Assembly (NCBI GenBank): GCA_018823025.1
Contig: JAHJJI010000024.1
Location: forward strand, 17,094-81,093
DNA length: 64,000 nucleotides
Direction: 5' to 3'
Source of the DNA: Gammaproteobacteria bacterium
GTDB lineage: Bacteria > Pseudomonadota > Gammaproteobacteria > Burkholderiales > Sulfuricellaceae
Shown piece by piece: positions 8,189 through 16,229 of the stretch. The position numbers and the translations under genes were made by a program. Positions within the stretch are counted from its first letter, which is position 1. The number at the start of each line of letters is the position of its first letter. The notes beneath the pieces were generated by a model. It saw only the letters and a list, made by a program, of their open reading frames with translations. It was not told the DNA's origin and ran no database searches.

Positions 8189-8749
8189 TTATTTACCCGT
8201 ATGGCCGCCAATCATGAACGCACTTTTGATCTTGTCGAAGTCCGGGCGAGCAGCCTCGTTTTCAACCTCGATCCTATAGCGACCCTTTGGCAATTCCACT
8301 AGATCAATGATTTGATGCTTCGTGCTTTTGAGATCATGGCCTGCTCTACAAATTGATGCATATGTGCGGTTAACGATAATCTGTTTATCGGCAATTTTAG
8401 AAATACGTATGTGCAGGCGTATGGGCTTTCCTAGAGATTTTTGTTGTGATTCATTGAAATCTTCGATTTTCTTTGCCTTTGGCCCATAGCACTCAAAGTC
8501 ATATTGTGCGCCAACGAGAGTATCTGCGAGGCGATCTTCTAGCGAAGGGAACGTGTGATTTAGGTACAAAAAATAACGAATGGGCACTGGGTATTCTGGA
8601 GCTTCGAATTCAGCAATAAGTATCTGTCCTGGTTTAGAAAAATCAACTGGTACGGGCGGCAGAAGCGCGGGGATGCTGCAATAGCCTGAGAGCCAAAGAA
8701 CGGCGCCAAGAATTGGCTTTGAGCATGCTGAATAAAGGATCGGGCTCAT
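8189..8749 (-). CDS. DUF5625-like protein, probable lipoprotein or exported
   Basis: About 186 residues from the ATG at 8749; an open frame extends to 8923, but those extra residues look unlike a protein start. The N-terminus is hydrophobic with a cysteine (LSGYC) that could be a poor lipobox. The body has VDFSKPGQ, a beta-rich core with FEAPEYPVPIRYFL, a LVGAQ segment, and a C-terminal ELPKGRYRIEVENEA motif, all reminiscent of DUF5625 proteins. The gene is visibly richer in A+T than its neighbours and stands alone, suggesting transfer. No Shine-Dalgarno is obvious at either start. Function is unknown; the family call is from memory of the pattern. Confidence 0.6.
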   Translation of the reverse strand: MSPILYSACSKPILGAVLWLSGYCSIPALLPPVPVDFSKPGQILIAEFEAPEYPVPIRYFLYLNHTFPSLEDRLADTLVGAQYDFECYGPKAKKIEDFNESQQKSLGKPIRLHIRISKIADKQIIVNRTYASICRAGHDLKSTKHQIIDLVELPKGRYRIEVENEAARPDFDKIKSAFMIGGHTGK

Positions 8750-8934
8750 TTGCAATCTAACAGTTAATATACGGACGTTTGCGCCCGGACATTTTTTAAT
8801 AATACGGACACCCATAATGCCATCGTAATTGGTTGATGTGCAATGAATTTGAAATTTTGCGACCGTATAATAATCAATATCACTGACAACACCAGCACAG
8901 AGTATTTTATAAAGCATTCGCACATGTTGGGTTT

Positions 8935-9500
8935 TGTGCGCTACGCGCGCATGTTTAGATGCCGGGGGCTGCCCGGCAGCAGGTTACTTTATTTTGCTTG
9001 TCCAAAATACAAGTAACCAAACAAAAAGACACCCTGCCGCGCCGGCCCTGCGGGCTACCTTCGGTTTGATGGTCAAATTGGGCGGCTGCGCAACTCGCCC
9101 TAGCGGGGTGCACACCCCGCACCCCACTGCGGAGCTCGAACAGTGCTCGCCTTCATCCCAGTTTGACCGTCAAACCGAAGCGGCGCAGAAGGGGATTTAG
9201 GTTTTGTGGGCGGAGCCCGTGTTTTGGGTGCTCTCCCCGCAGGGGAGAGCGGGGTTGGTTTTGTTTTGCTTTTTTGGTCCCCTTTGGCCGCCGCCGAGTA
9301 GCGCAGCCAAGCTGGGGGATTTCTGCGAGGACTGTTTGAGCGCGTAGCGCGAGTTCCGCAGCAGCCCGGCTTGGCGAGCAACGCAGGGAACCCCGAAGGG
9401 GCGGTGGAGAGGGGCGGCTTTCTTTGGTTCCTTTCTTTGGCCGTTTAAAGAAAGGGACTAGCCCGCCGGGCTACCCCCGGCAACCAAACACCCGCGTAGC
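8935..9500. repeat. Palindrome-rich non-coding element
   Basis: No convincing gene lies in the 690 bases before 9615. Instead there are several palindromes. A nested hairpin with GGTTACTT/AAGTAACC arms spans 8982-9018. Arms of 23 bases (9060-9082 and 9157-9179) with two mismatches read TTCGGTTTGAYGGTCAAAYT. A GCGGGGTG/CACCCCGC hairpin spans 9103-9120, a GCTCTCCCC/GGGGAGAGC hairpin spans 9230-9250, and CCTTTCTTT/AAAGAAAGG spans 9430-9455. The 'GGTTACTTT..TTTGCTT' style resembles dispersed repeats common in beta- and gammaproteobacteria. The stretch 9500-9600 shows nothing beyond the next gene's Shine-Dalgarno. Confidence 0.65.
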
Positions 9501-9614
9501 GCACAAACCCCCATCCAGGAAACAGCAAACCTGCCCCGCTTCATCCATCCTCGTTCTGGTCTATGCTGTAGAAATTATTAAGGGTTTCCACATCGTTTTC
9601 GGCTGGAGGATCAA

Positions 9615-10718
9615 ATGAATAAGCATGCCTTGCACATTGCCCTGGTTACCGCATTTGCCAGTTATCTTCCGTCTGCGATTGCAGCGCCAGTCAATTACGA
9701 AATGAACCTGCGCACCTATTCTGGACTAGGTGCGGGAGGCGCCACCGGCATGATGTCGGCGATGTTCGGCGGCAAGGGGAATATTTCCAGGCAGATGGAT
9801 CTGCGGCTGGCCAATCCTGCGGATATTCCTGGCGGCTATAGTGCCGAGCACATCGTGCCAGAGGGCATGCGTATCGGCCCATCGCTGCCGCTGAAGGGCG
9901 AGCGGCGCGGCACGGGGAGTGGCGGCAGCTCGGAGTCCGAGCAGCCCGAAGGCAAGGTGTTGATCTATTGGGGATGCAGCGAGACCGTGCCGAAAGGGCA
10001 GCCGGAAGTGATCGACCTGAAGGCCATGAGTAGCCGCCTGTCGCCGGAAGTGGCTGCGATGGCCCAGCAGAGCCGCAAGCGTAAAGGCGGCGGCGATGGC
10101 GGTGAAACTCTGCCGCCGCGCACGCTGTGGTGGCCGTATGGCGACAACGCTTTCAGCGGAATTCCCACCGAAGCCTCTGTGGTCGGCGAGCATGTGGTGA
10201 AGGCCAGCTTCATGCAGCAGGAGATTCGCTATGCCCTGGACAAGGACATGGATTTTCTCGAAGCGCTCAACTTCAAGTCCGGCAGTTCCGATCTCAAGGC
10301 GGCGATTCCCCTGAAATGGGATCAGCTTTCCCGTGCCAAAGGCTATAACCTGAATGCCGTTGGTGCAGTCGGCGATAATGAAGTCATCATCTGGATGGCG
10401 GCCAGGAACAAGAATCCGATGCTGCCGGGCAGCCAGAGTAGCTGCACCATTCCGGCCGGCATTTTCCAGAAGACATCAGGCGCCATGGCAATGGCGGAGG
10501 CAGTCGGGCCGACCAGGGGATTTGCCTATCCGCCGCTCAAGCCCGGCGAGAAGAAACCGCTGATCTGGACCGCGAAAGTGCGGGTGAACGGGTTCGATAA
10601 TCTGATGCTCGGGATGGGGGACGTCGCCAGGGATGCGGCCACCGATGCGGCTGCGGATTCAGTGGTGCCGGGCGGAGGCAGCGTGCTCAAGTCGCTCAAG
10701 GGCCTGTTCGGAAACTGA
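9615..10718 (+). CDS. Exported protein of unknown function
   Basis: This 367-residue protein has a Sec signal peptide (about 1-23, ending SAIAA-P) and a strong GGAGG site eight bases before its ATG. It is rich in glycine and charged residues, with a low-complexity KGERRGTGSGGSSESE stretch (near 95-112) and RKRKGGGDGG (near 155). The central KVLIYWGCSETVPKGQPEVIDL and TLWWPYGDN segments look conserved. A second half contains SSDLKAAIPLKWD and VIIWMAARN, followed by a C-terminal alanine-rich helix and SVLKSLKGLFGN. A beta-rich periplasmic or outer-membrane-associated protein is plausible. I do not recognise a named family. It stands alone between the repeat element and convergent small genes. 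Confidence 0.75.
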   Translation: MNKHALHIALVTAFASYLPSAIAAPVNYEMNLRTYSGLGAGGATGMMSAMFGGKGNISRQMDLRLANPADIPGGYSAEHIVPEGMRIGPSLPLKGERRGTGSGGSSESEQPEGKVLIYWGCSETVPKGQPEVIDLKAMSSRLSPEVAAMAQQSRKRKGGGDGGETLPPRTLWWPYGDNAFSGIPTEASVVGEHVVKASFMQQEIRYALDKDMDFLEALNFKSGSSDLKAAIPLKWDQLSRAKGYNLNAVGAVGDNEVIIWMAARNKNPMLPGSQSSCTIPAGIFQKTSGAMAMAEAVGPTRGFAYPPLKPGEKKPLIWTAKVRVNGFDNLMLGMGDVARDAATDAAADSVVPGGGSVLKSLKGLFGN

Positions 10719-10765
10719 CAGGGCTCACTTCTCAAAAAAATTATCTGTCGTCGAAGCGAACCAGC

Positions 10766-11119
10766 TCAATCCGGTTTCTGCGCAACCAGCAATGCTTCCG
10801 GAACCAGGCGCTGAATCGAGGTGACCAGATCCAGAATGATTCCCGGTCGGCAATTGACCGAAACCCACAGCACATTGATCTTCAGGTTGAGATTGACGAA
10901 GACGACTTCGCTGTACTGTTCCAGCGCCTTCTGGAGATTGTTCAGGGTGGTGTTGATGGCGTGCTGGGGGCGGCTACGCAACCCGGGGATCAGCATCATG
11001 AAATCTGCCAGTGGGCGTCCGTCCTCACCATGCGTTGGAACGATCTGCCACAAAGGTGTGCCGGGTTCGATCGCTACCCCCGAAAAAGGAAGATTGTTGC
11101 GAAACTTGACGAGGCTCAT
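10766..11119 (-). CDS. Conserved-looking small protein of unknown function
   Basis: 117 residues, with a very good Shine-Dalgarno (GAGGGAGGAAC) just before ATG. It lacks a signal peptide and long hydrophobic segments and reads as a compact alpha/beta cytoplasmic protein, with SEVVFVNLNLKINVLWVSVN as a probable beta-strand pair followed by an amphipathic helix (LVTSIQRLVPEALLVAQ). It probably follows the 11182-11739 gene in one transcript, 62 bases apart. Function cannot be assigned. Confidence 0.7.
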   Translation of the reverse strand: MSLVKFRNNLPFSGVAIEPGTPLWQIVPTHGEDGRPLADFMMLIPGLRSRPQHAINTTLNNLQKALEQYSEVVFVNLNLKINVLWVSVNCRPGIILDLVTSIQRLVPEALLVAQKPD

Positions 11120-11181
11120 GTTCCTCCCTCAGGGTGTCCAGCGACAGCAAAGGCAGCGCCATCAATCGATCGGGCACGGCA

Positions 11182-11739
11182 TTAATGTCTGGCCAGCTTG
11201 CCCAGTTCAGTCAGTATCGAATACACCAGTTCTTGCCCCTGCACGGTCATGCCTTTGGCCAGCTTGTCGGCATCCCGTTCACCGCCCACGAGTTTTCGCA
11301 TCATGCCGCCCAGTTTGGCCATGTCGCCACCAGCCCGCACCATCTGTTCAGCCATGTTGGACAGCATATGCAATGCTTCCGGGCTGCCTTTCCCCGCTGC
11401 ATCGATCATGGCGGCGAGTCCCGGCGCGGCCAGGCTGGCATCAGGCTTGGCATTGGGGTCAGGCAAGGTGGAAGGATCTTGAATCCCGCACAGAATGGCT
11501 TCGATAATGGTGCTGTCCTCTTCATCCAGTCCCAATAGCACACTGGCATCCCGTTTGCCGTTGATAACCTGGCGGATCACCGTCACCAAGGCACCCCAGC
11601 CGCTCTTGGCGGTCATTTCCAGCATCTGTTCCAGTTGGGGCAGGAGAGCCCGGTTATTGCAGGCCATTACCACGTGATTAATCAGGGCCGCATGGAATTG
11701 CACGATTTGCTGTTTTTGCTCGGAGAGTAGTTTGGACAC
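11182..11739 (-). CDS. Alpha-helical protein of unknown function
   Basis: 185 residues from a GTG start. The protein appears almost wholly helical. It has an early HAALINHVVMACNN segment, a DEEDSTIIEAILCGIQDPSTLPDPNAK linker, an alanine/methionine-rich middle (LAAMIDAAGKGSPEALHML) and a LGGMMRKLVGGERDADKLAKGM stretch. There is no signal peptide. Together with the next gene it forms a small minus-strand unit. I do not recognise the family. Confidence 0.7.
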   Translation of the reverse strand: MSKLLSEQKQQIVQFHAALINHVVMACNNRALLPQLEQMLEMTAKSGWGALVTVIRQVINGKRDASVLLGLDEEDSTIIEAILCGIQDPSTLPDPNAKPDASLAAPGLAAMIDAAGKGSPEALHMLSNMAEQMVRAGGDMAKLGGMMRKLVGGERDADKLAKGMTVQGQELVYSILTELGKLARH

Positions 11740-11922
11740 TTCGTCGATACCTCGAAATTTTTCAGGGCATGCTTCAAGGCATGCAGGTTAATCATATCAA
11801 AATGGGGCTGAAATTAAATAGCCATCGCCATATGCGCCGACACATGCGGGAATTCCGGGTCTATTCAGGCAGGCATAAAACGACTGTGTGAAGGAGAGAT
11901 CGTCCGGAGGAATGTGCTGCGT

Positions 11923-12279
11923 TTATTCTGCCAGCAGAGCTACCGTCGTCTCGGCTGTTATTTTGTTGATCTCAAGCTGCACTGCACAGTATTCAGCCTG
12001 TTCTTCGACAGGTGTGGGGTCGTCCGCACAACTGCAGCCGGCAATAATCCCCGAATAAAATATGCCGACCTTGGTGCGTATTAAACCGGCTTCTTCGGAA
12101 ACATGGATAACCCGCACATAGAGTTTGTCATCCAGGGCATAGCTGCTGGTGGATAATCCCTGCTGCAAGGGTAGCTGGTCAGCACCCAGTTGCTCAATTT
12201 CGGACTTGAGGATGTCCTTGAAATCAGGGGTTCCCCAGGCGGCTAATGATTTGCTTAGTCGAATCATTGGGCTATTCAT
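11923..12279 (-). CDS. Small protein of unknown function
   Basis: 118 residues. The N-terminal half has a helix (DFKDILKSEIEQL) and the second half a beta sheet (KLYVRVIHVSEEAGLIRTKVGIFYSGIIAGCSCADD). The CSC plus a later cysteine could be structural or redox-active. No export signal is seen. It lies 23 bases after the small lipoprotein gene and is read in the same direction. The 180 bases upstream of the 11739 gene's partner (11740-11922) hold no other gene; a GGCATGCTTCAAGGCATGC pair is visible there. Confidence 0.65.
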   Translation of the reverse strand: MNSPMIRLSKSLAAWGTPDFKDILKSEIEQLGADQLPLQQGLSTSSYALDDKLYVRVIHVSEEAGLIRTKVGIFYSGIIAGCSCADDPTPVEEQAEYCAVQLEINKITAETTVALLAE

Positions 12280-12302
12280 TTTCAGGCCAGGGAAGTCTGC
12301 AC

Positions 12303-12530
12303 TTAGTAGCCGGTGGATTTTTCGGTGGATTCTTTCTGTTCCTGGCTCGCCCGCTCGAGTGTCTTTGCCACGCCTTTGGCCTTATCCAGCGCTTCACGCT
12401 GCGGCTCGAACAGTTTGGTGGCAGATTTGTCGGGTTCAGTGTGAGGCACTGGCGCCTTGTAGGGCTTTTCCTCGCAGGCGGTGAGCAGCGCCGTGGCAAG
12501 CAGTAAAACGATCAGTCCGATGTGTTTCAT
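12303..12530 (-). CDS. Small lipoprotein
   Basis: 75 residues with a classical lipoprotein signal: a charged start (MKH), a hydrophobic stretch and the lipobox LLTAC, so Cys19 would be acylated. The mature 57-residue part is hydrophilic and helical (EPQREALDKAKGVAKTLERASQEQKE), like small outer-membrane-linked lipoproteins. It lies 12 bases downstream of the PNPOx-like gene and is probably co-transcribed with it. Its role is unknown. Confidence 0.8.
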   Translation of the reverse strand: MKHIGLIVLLLATALLTACEEKPYKAPVPHTEPDKSATKLFEPQREALDKAKGVAKTLERASQEQKESTEKSTGY

Positions 12531-12542
12531 GATGTTTTCCTT

Positions 12543-13079
12543 CTAAAGTCCAGTTGGCAGGCCATCTATGCTGACTCGGTTCTTTTCGAGCTGGTAGTCG
12601 CGCACACCCTGTTCGCCCTTCTTTTCCACCCAGTGCAGCAACTCCTCTCGTTCTCCAGTATAGGTGTAGAGGGGCACGCCTGCGCCGCAGGAGGTTTGCA
12701 GCGATTCGATGTCGAGCAGGATGATCTGGCGCGTGCCGGGCAGGGTAGGGAATTGCGCTGCGAGCATTGCCCATTCGGAATCGCCTGGCTGGATAGCGCG
12801 CCCCTGGCCATACAGGCGCAGGATCAGGTGGTCGCCTTCAAAGGCGCAGAACATCAGCGTCATGCGGCCATCTGCCAGCAGGTGGGCGGCAGTTTCGTTG
12901 CCGCTGCCAGTGAGGTCGAGATAGGCCACGCGCTTGTCGTTCAGTACCCGCAAGCCATCCAGCCCTTTGGGCGAGAGGTTGATGCGTCCGTCAGCAGGTG
13001 CGGTGGCGACGAAGAAGAGATGCTGCCGTGCGATGAAGGCTTTGAGGTTATCGTTTAGCGCCGGATAAAATTTGGCCAT
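12543..13079 (-). CDS. Pyridoxamine 5'-phosphate oxidase family protein
   Basis: 178 residues with the split-barrel flavin-binding fold: LFFVATAPADGRINLSPKG near the start, then VAYLDLTGSGNETAAHL and RMTLMFCAFEGDHLILRLYG. This is the small PNPOx-like group that binds FMN or a related cofactor. It is not PdxH itself, which is longer and has other active-site motifs. Its ATG overlaps the ubiX stop by one base (TAATG), so the two are translationally coupled. The link with UbiX, which makes prenylated FMN, is suggestive but unproven. Confidence 0.85.
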   Translation of the reverse strand: MAKFYPALNDNLKAFIARQHLFFVATAPADGRINLSPKGLDGLRVLNDKRVAYLDLTGSGNETAAHLLADGRMTLMFCAFEGDHLILRLYGQGRAIQPGDSEWAMLAAQFPTLPGTRQIILLDIESLQTSCGAGVPLYTYTGEREELLHWVEKKGEQGVRDYQLEKNRVSIDGLPTGL

Positions 13080-13696
13080 TATTCGCCGTCACCCCAGCGC
13101 GCCATCAGCTGGTGTTCGACGCCGAGATGATCGAGGATGCGCGCCACGATGAAGTCCACCACTTCGTCCACGCTCTGGGGGTGGTGGTAGAAGCCGGGAT
13201 TCGCGGGGAGGATGACGGCGCCGGCGCGGGCCAGTTTCAGCATGTTTTCCAGGTGGATGACGGAGAACGGCGCTTCGCGCGGTACGATGATGAGCTTGCG
13301 GCATTCCTTCAGCATCACGTCGGCGGCGCGTTCGATCAGGTTGTCGGACAGCCCTGCTGCAATCGAGCCGAGCGTGCCCATGGTGCAGGGGCAAATCACC
13401 ATGGCGTCGGCCGGGTTGGTGCCGGAAGCCACCGGGGCGAACCATTCGTCGCGGCCGAATACCTTGAGTTGTTCGGGTGAGACGTTGTAGCGTTCGCACA
13501 GCATTTGCTGCGCCTCCTGAGGGCGCGAAGGCAGGGTCAGATCCATTTCCTGTTTCGCCACAATCTGAGCTGCCTGGGAATACAGCAGGTAGACCCGGCT
13601 GCCGCTTTCCAGCAGGCATTGCAACAGGCGCAGGGCGTAGGGCATACCGGAAGCGCCGGTCAGCGCCAGGGTGATAGTCTTGTTTTGGGTTTTCAT
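13079..13696 (-). CDS. ubiX: Flavin prenyltransferase UbiX
   Basis: UbiX joins dimethylallyl phosphate to FMN, making the cofactor for the UbiD decarboxylase of ubiquinone synthesis. The 205-residue protein has LALTGASGMPYALRLLQ, VYLLYSQAAQ, the SGTNPADAMVICPCTMGTLG core, the CRKLIIVPREAPFS motif and a C-terminal PANPGFY segment. A longer frame begins at 13732, but the ATG at 13696 fits family length and avoids extra residues. The gene lies 32 bases after the adhesin-E-like gene. Confidence 0.95.
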   Translation of the reverse strand: MKTQNKTITLALTGASGMPYALRLLQCLLESGSRVYLLYSQAAQIVAKQEMDLTLPSRPQEAQQMLCERYNVSPEQLKVFGRDEWFAPVASGTNPADAMVICPCTMGTLGSIAAGLSDNLIERAADVMLKECRKLIIVPREAPFSVIHLENMLKLARAGAVILPANPGFYHHPQSVDEVVDFIVARILDHLGVEHQLMARWGDGE

Positions 13697-13728
13697 GGTT
13701 CTGATTGTAGGCCAGGAGCGCGGCAGGC

Positions 13729-14292
13729 TCAATGCTGCGGCGCAGAAGCGTCGGGCGGGGGTGCCGCAGGCTGTGGCGTAATGGCTGCGGCCGCCTCCGC
13801 TTCAGCCTTGAGTCTGGCCTTTTCCTCGGCTTCAATTTTTTCCGCAGCCTCTGCTTTTGCTTTGGCCTCGGCCTTTTGCCGGTTCTCCTCATGCTTTAGT
13901 CGGACCAGCGTGCAGAGGTTTTTTTCGAATACGTCGCCGAGGCTGTCCGGAATGATCGGGGCGGGGTCATCTTCCTTGGTCGGGGCGTATTCGAAGAGTT
14001 CTCCCGTCGGGGTGTAGAGCAGGTAGCTGATCAGCTTGAGGGTGTGCTCGGTGCAGTGGATGCGCTCGCGGTACAAGGCGCTGGCAATGAGCTTGTCCTT
14101 GAAGGGTTGTGGCGATGTGAAAACCACTTTCTTCCAGTAGGTGATCTCGTTGTCATTCAGGAACAGCTTGGAACGGTCGTAAAAATACAGGTTTGGATCG
14201 GTTGCGGTGTGGATCTTCACCCATTCTGCCGCGATCGTGACAGACGGTGCGGTGGCCAGGCAGGTAAGAATCAGCAGGAGCGCGCGCTTCAT
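13729..14292 (-). CDS. Exported surface-adhesin-E-like protein
   Basis: 187 residues with a Sec signal peptide (about 1-21, VTIAA-E). Residues about 22-125 match the small exported domain known from Haemophilus protein E: EWVKIHTATDPNLYFYDRSKL, ITYWKKVVF and a pair of conserved cysteines (in RIHCTEH and KNLCTLV). A highly charged, alanine-rich coiled-coil tail (KAEAKAKAEAAEKIEAEEKARLK...) and a proline-rich end follow. In betaproteobacteria this domain is common in periplasmic proteins with no shown adhesin role. Its start overlaps the stop of the Gx gene by four bases. Confidence 0.75.
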   Translation of the reverse strand: MKRALLLILTCLATAPSVTIAAEWVKIHTATDPNLYFYDRSKLFLNDNEITYWKKVVFTSPQPFKDKLIASALYRERIHCTEHTLKLISYLLYTPTGELFEYAPTKEDDPAPIIPDSLGDVFEKNLCTLVRLKHEENRQKAEAKAKAEAAEKIEAEEKARLKAEAEAAAAITPQPAAPPPDASAPQH

Positions 14293-14843
14293 GGCTGGGT
14301 TTTCGGTGTCCGGGCGGGGATGGTGTTTTCACCATCGGCCAGGAGCTTGGCGGTGATCAGCCCGTTCACGGTGCCGAACAGCAGCGCGGCGGCAGCGAAA
14401 ATCGGGGCGAGATAGAGAATGCCGGCATGCGGGATCAGCCACAGGTAAACCACGGCCATTTGCCCGGCGATGTGGACGAAGGCGGCGATGATGCTGAGTG
14501 AAATGGCACCGAACCAGCTTCTCGGCAGATGTCGCGCCAGCGCCAGCGCGGCGAGGCTGGCGGCTGCACCGGAAAAGCTCAGGACGAATGAAGGGGAAAG
14601 AAAGGTGCCGAGAATCAGGCTGCCCGCCACTACCCGCAGCAGCGATACCCACACCGCAGCGCGCAGGCCGAAACGCTCCAGTACCAGCAGGGTGACGATG
14701 TTCGCCAGCCCCGGCTTGATGCCGGGCAACGGCGAGGGGATGACGGCTTCCATCACGGAAAGACCAATGGCGAACGCAGACAGCTGTGCGATGCGGTGGT
14801 CTTCGGGAGTGGTCTGGATGGATACCTGCATTTTTTCGGACAT
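14289..14843 (-). CDS. Gx transporter family (HEPPP_synt_1-like) membrane protein
   Basis: About 184 residues and five or six membrane segments, with the signature VIPSPLPGIKPGLANIVTLLVL. This family was once named heptaprenyl diphosphate synthase component I but behaves like an ECF-type substrate-binding membrane protein. It usually lies beside a NusG-domain-II protein and genes for the FMN transferase ApbE, as the partial pairing here shows. An open frame extends to 14954, but the extra 37 residues are encoded by a family A repeat, so the ATG at 14843 (or 14831) is preferred. The substrate is unknown; a flavin or isoprenoid link is only inferred. Confidence 0.85.
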   Translation of the reverse strand: MSEKMQVSIQTTPEDHRIAQLSAFAIGLSVMEAVIPSPLPGIKPGLANIVTLLVLERFGLRAAVWVSLLRVVAGSLILGTFLSPSFVLSFSGAAASLAALALARHLPRSWFGAISLSIIAAFVHIAGQMAVVYLWLIPHAGILYLAPIFAAAALLFGTVNGLITAKLLADGENTIPARTPKTQP

Positions 14844-14847
14844 TTTT

Positions 14848-14926
14848 ACCGCAAAGGACGCAAAGGTTCGCAATGGAAAACCAATCCATGATTTACCTCG
14901 CGTTCCTTTGCGTCCTTTGCGGTGTA
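14848..14926. repeat. Intergenic palindrome, repeat family A copy 3
   Basis: Perfect 19-base arms, ACCGCAAAGGACGCAAAGG (14848-14866) and its complement (14905-14923), enclose about 38 bases. The element lies within the unit formed by the NusG-II and Gx genes and abuts the Gx start codon. Because it ends next to that start it may supply or block leader signals. Confidence 0.85.
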
Positions 14927-14978
14927 ATGTTTTTTGAATGGCATTATTGAACACCCTGCGGCATACAAACCTTTGTGC

Positions 14979-15347
14979 TTAATAACTAAGCGAATCATAC
15001 AGCTTCTTCGCACCGGTCAGCTCCAGGCTGATCTGGTTGGGCAGGCATAGTGCGGCTTCCCCGGCTTGGCTCAGCCAGCCCTGTTTGACGCAGTACTGTC
15101 GGGGGCTGGGGTCTTCGGCTACGCGGGCACGGCGGTTGCGGATTTCTATCCGGCTGGTGCCGAGCGGGCCGCGGGCGAGGAAGCTGCGGTTTTCAGACAG
15201 GCTGAGTTCGGCTACCACCTTGCCACCGCTGCGTACTACCGCTTTGTCTGCAGCATGGCCTTGCCACAGAGTGGCAAACAGCCAGGCCGTGAAAATCATG
15301 CCGGCAAACAGGATCAGCCAGTCACCGGTTTTTATCAGTTGTAGCAT
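14979..15347 (-). CDS. NusG domain II-containing protein
   Basis: 122 residues: an N-terminal membrane anchor (WLILFAGMIFTAWLFATLW) followed by one small periplasmic beta domain with GKVVAELSLSENRSF, the IEIRNRRARV strand, CVKQGWLSQAGEAALCLPN and ISLEL. These are the marks of NusG-domain-II (DUF1312) proteins, which pair with Gx transporters. The two cysteines in the C-terminal half are typical. The ATG overlaps the rapZ stop by one base (TGATG), so it is coupled to rapZ. Confidence 0.88.
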   Translation of the reverse strand: MLQLIKTGDWLILFAGMIFTAWLFATLWQGHAADKAVVRSGGKVVAELSLSENRSFLARGPLGTSRIEIRNRRARVAEDPSPRQYCVKQGWLSQAGEAALCLPNQISLELTGAKKLYDSLSY

Positions 15348-16186
15348 CAGCTCAGTTCGCGGTGGCGCACCATGGCCTGCTGTCCTTCAGTGCGAAAATG
15401 TGCAGTCAGTTTTTCAGCGAAATACACCGAGCGGTGCTGCCCACCCGTGCAGCCCAGGGCGACGGTAAGGTAGTTGCGGTTATCGCGGATGAAGCAGGGC
15501 AGCCAGTCTTCCACGAAATGGCGGATGTCGCCCAGCATTTTTCGCACACTGGCATCGCTCTCCAGAAAGGCGGCAACCGCGGCATCCTTGCCGTTGAGCG
15601 GCCGCAGCAAAGGGTCGTAATGGGGATTGGGCAGGCAGCGCACGTCGAAGACGAAGTCGGCATCCAGCGGAATGCCGTGCTTGAAGCCGAAGGACTGGAA
15701 CAGCAGTGTCAGCCGTGAACGGTCGAAACCCACAAAATCCTTGATCCAGGTACGCAGGGAGTTGGCGTTGAGGTCGCTGGTGTCGATGCGGTGGCCGAGG
15801 GCGCTGATCGGTTCGAGCAGGTCGCGCTCGATCTGGATGCATTCCTTCAGGGTGAGCCGGTCGTTGCTCAGCGGGTGGCGCCGCCGCGTTTCGCTGAAGC
15901 GTTTGACCAGGGTGTCGGTTTTTGCTTCCAGAAACAGCAGACGCAGATCCAGCCCCTGCGCTTTGAGGTGCTCGATGATGTCGGGCAATTGGCTGATTTG
16001 GTCGCCGCTGCGCACGTCAACGCTGATGGCAATGCGCGTGTGGCCGGCCTGGTCAAGGAAGCCGGTGATGTTGGGCAAGAGCTGCGCCGGCAGATTGTCC
16101 ACACAGTAAAAGCCGCTGTCTTCCAGCACGTTGAGCGCAATGCTTTTGCCGGAGCCGGAGAGGCCGCTGATCAGGATGACTTGCAT
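15347..16186 (-). CDS. rapZ: RNase adapter protein RapZ
   Basis: 279 residues with P-loop GLSGSGKS at 8-15, [16 protein letters not shown], the DVRSGDQ motif, ETRRRHPL and a conserved C-terminal [16 protein letters not shown]. In enterobacteria RapZ delivers the sRNA GlmZ to RNase E and so tunes glucosamine-6-phosphate synthase; it also binds nucleotides. It is the last gene of the rpoN-hpf-ptsN-hprK-rapZ set. In most betaproteobacteria the next genes are the EIIA-Man, HPr and EI genes; here they are replaced by the NusG-II/Gx pair. Confidence 0.96.
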   Translation of the reverse strand: MQVILISGLSGSGKSIALNVLEDSGFYCVDNLPAQLLPNITGFLDQAGHTRIAISVDVRSGDQISQLPDIIEHLKAQGLDLRLLFLEAKTDTLVKRFSETRRRHPLSNDRLTLKECIQIERDLLEPISALGHRIDTSDLNANSLRTWIKDFVGFDRSRLTLLFQSFGFKHGIPLDADFVFDVRCLPNPHYDPLLRPLNGKDAAVAAFLESDASVRKMLGDIRHFVEDWLPCFIRDNRNYLTVALGCTGGQHRSVYFAEKLTAHFRTEGQQAMVRHRELS

Positions 16187-16229
16187 ATTCAGGGTAAGGG
16201 GTGATGAGTGAGGAGTGGGGGTATATTGT

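Noticed and set aside
8751..8923. N-terminal extension of the DUF5625-like gene.
   Set aside because: The extra 58 residues show no domain-like pattern, and the hydrophobic export-like start lies at the internal ATG.
8934..9200. Short open frames within the palindromic element at 8935-9500.
   Set aside because: They lack Shine-Dalgarno sites and follow the repeats; amino acid content is dominated by repeat-derived sequence.
14844..14954. N-terminal extension of the Gx transporter gene.
   Set aside because: The additional residues are encoded by a family A palindrome and are absent from the expected family N-terminus.
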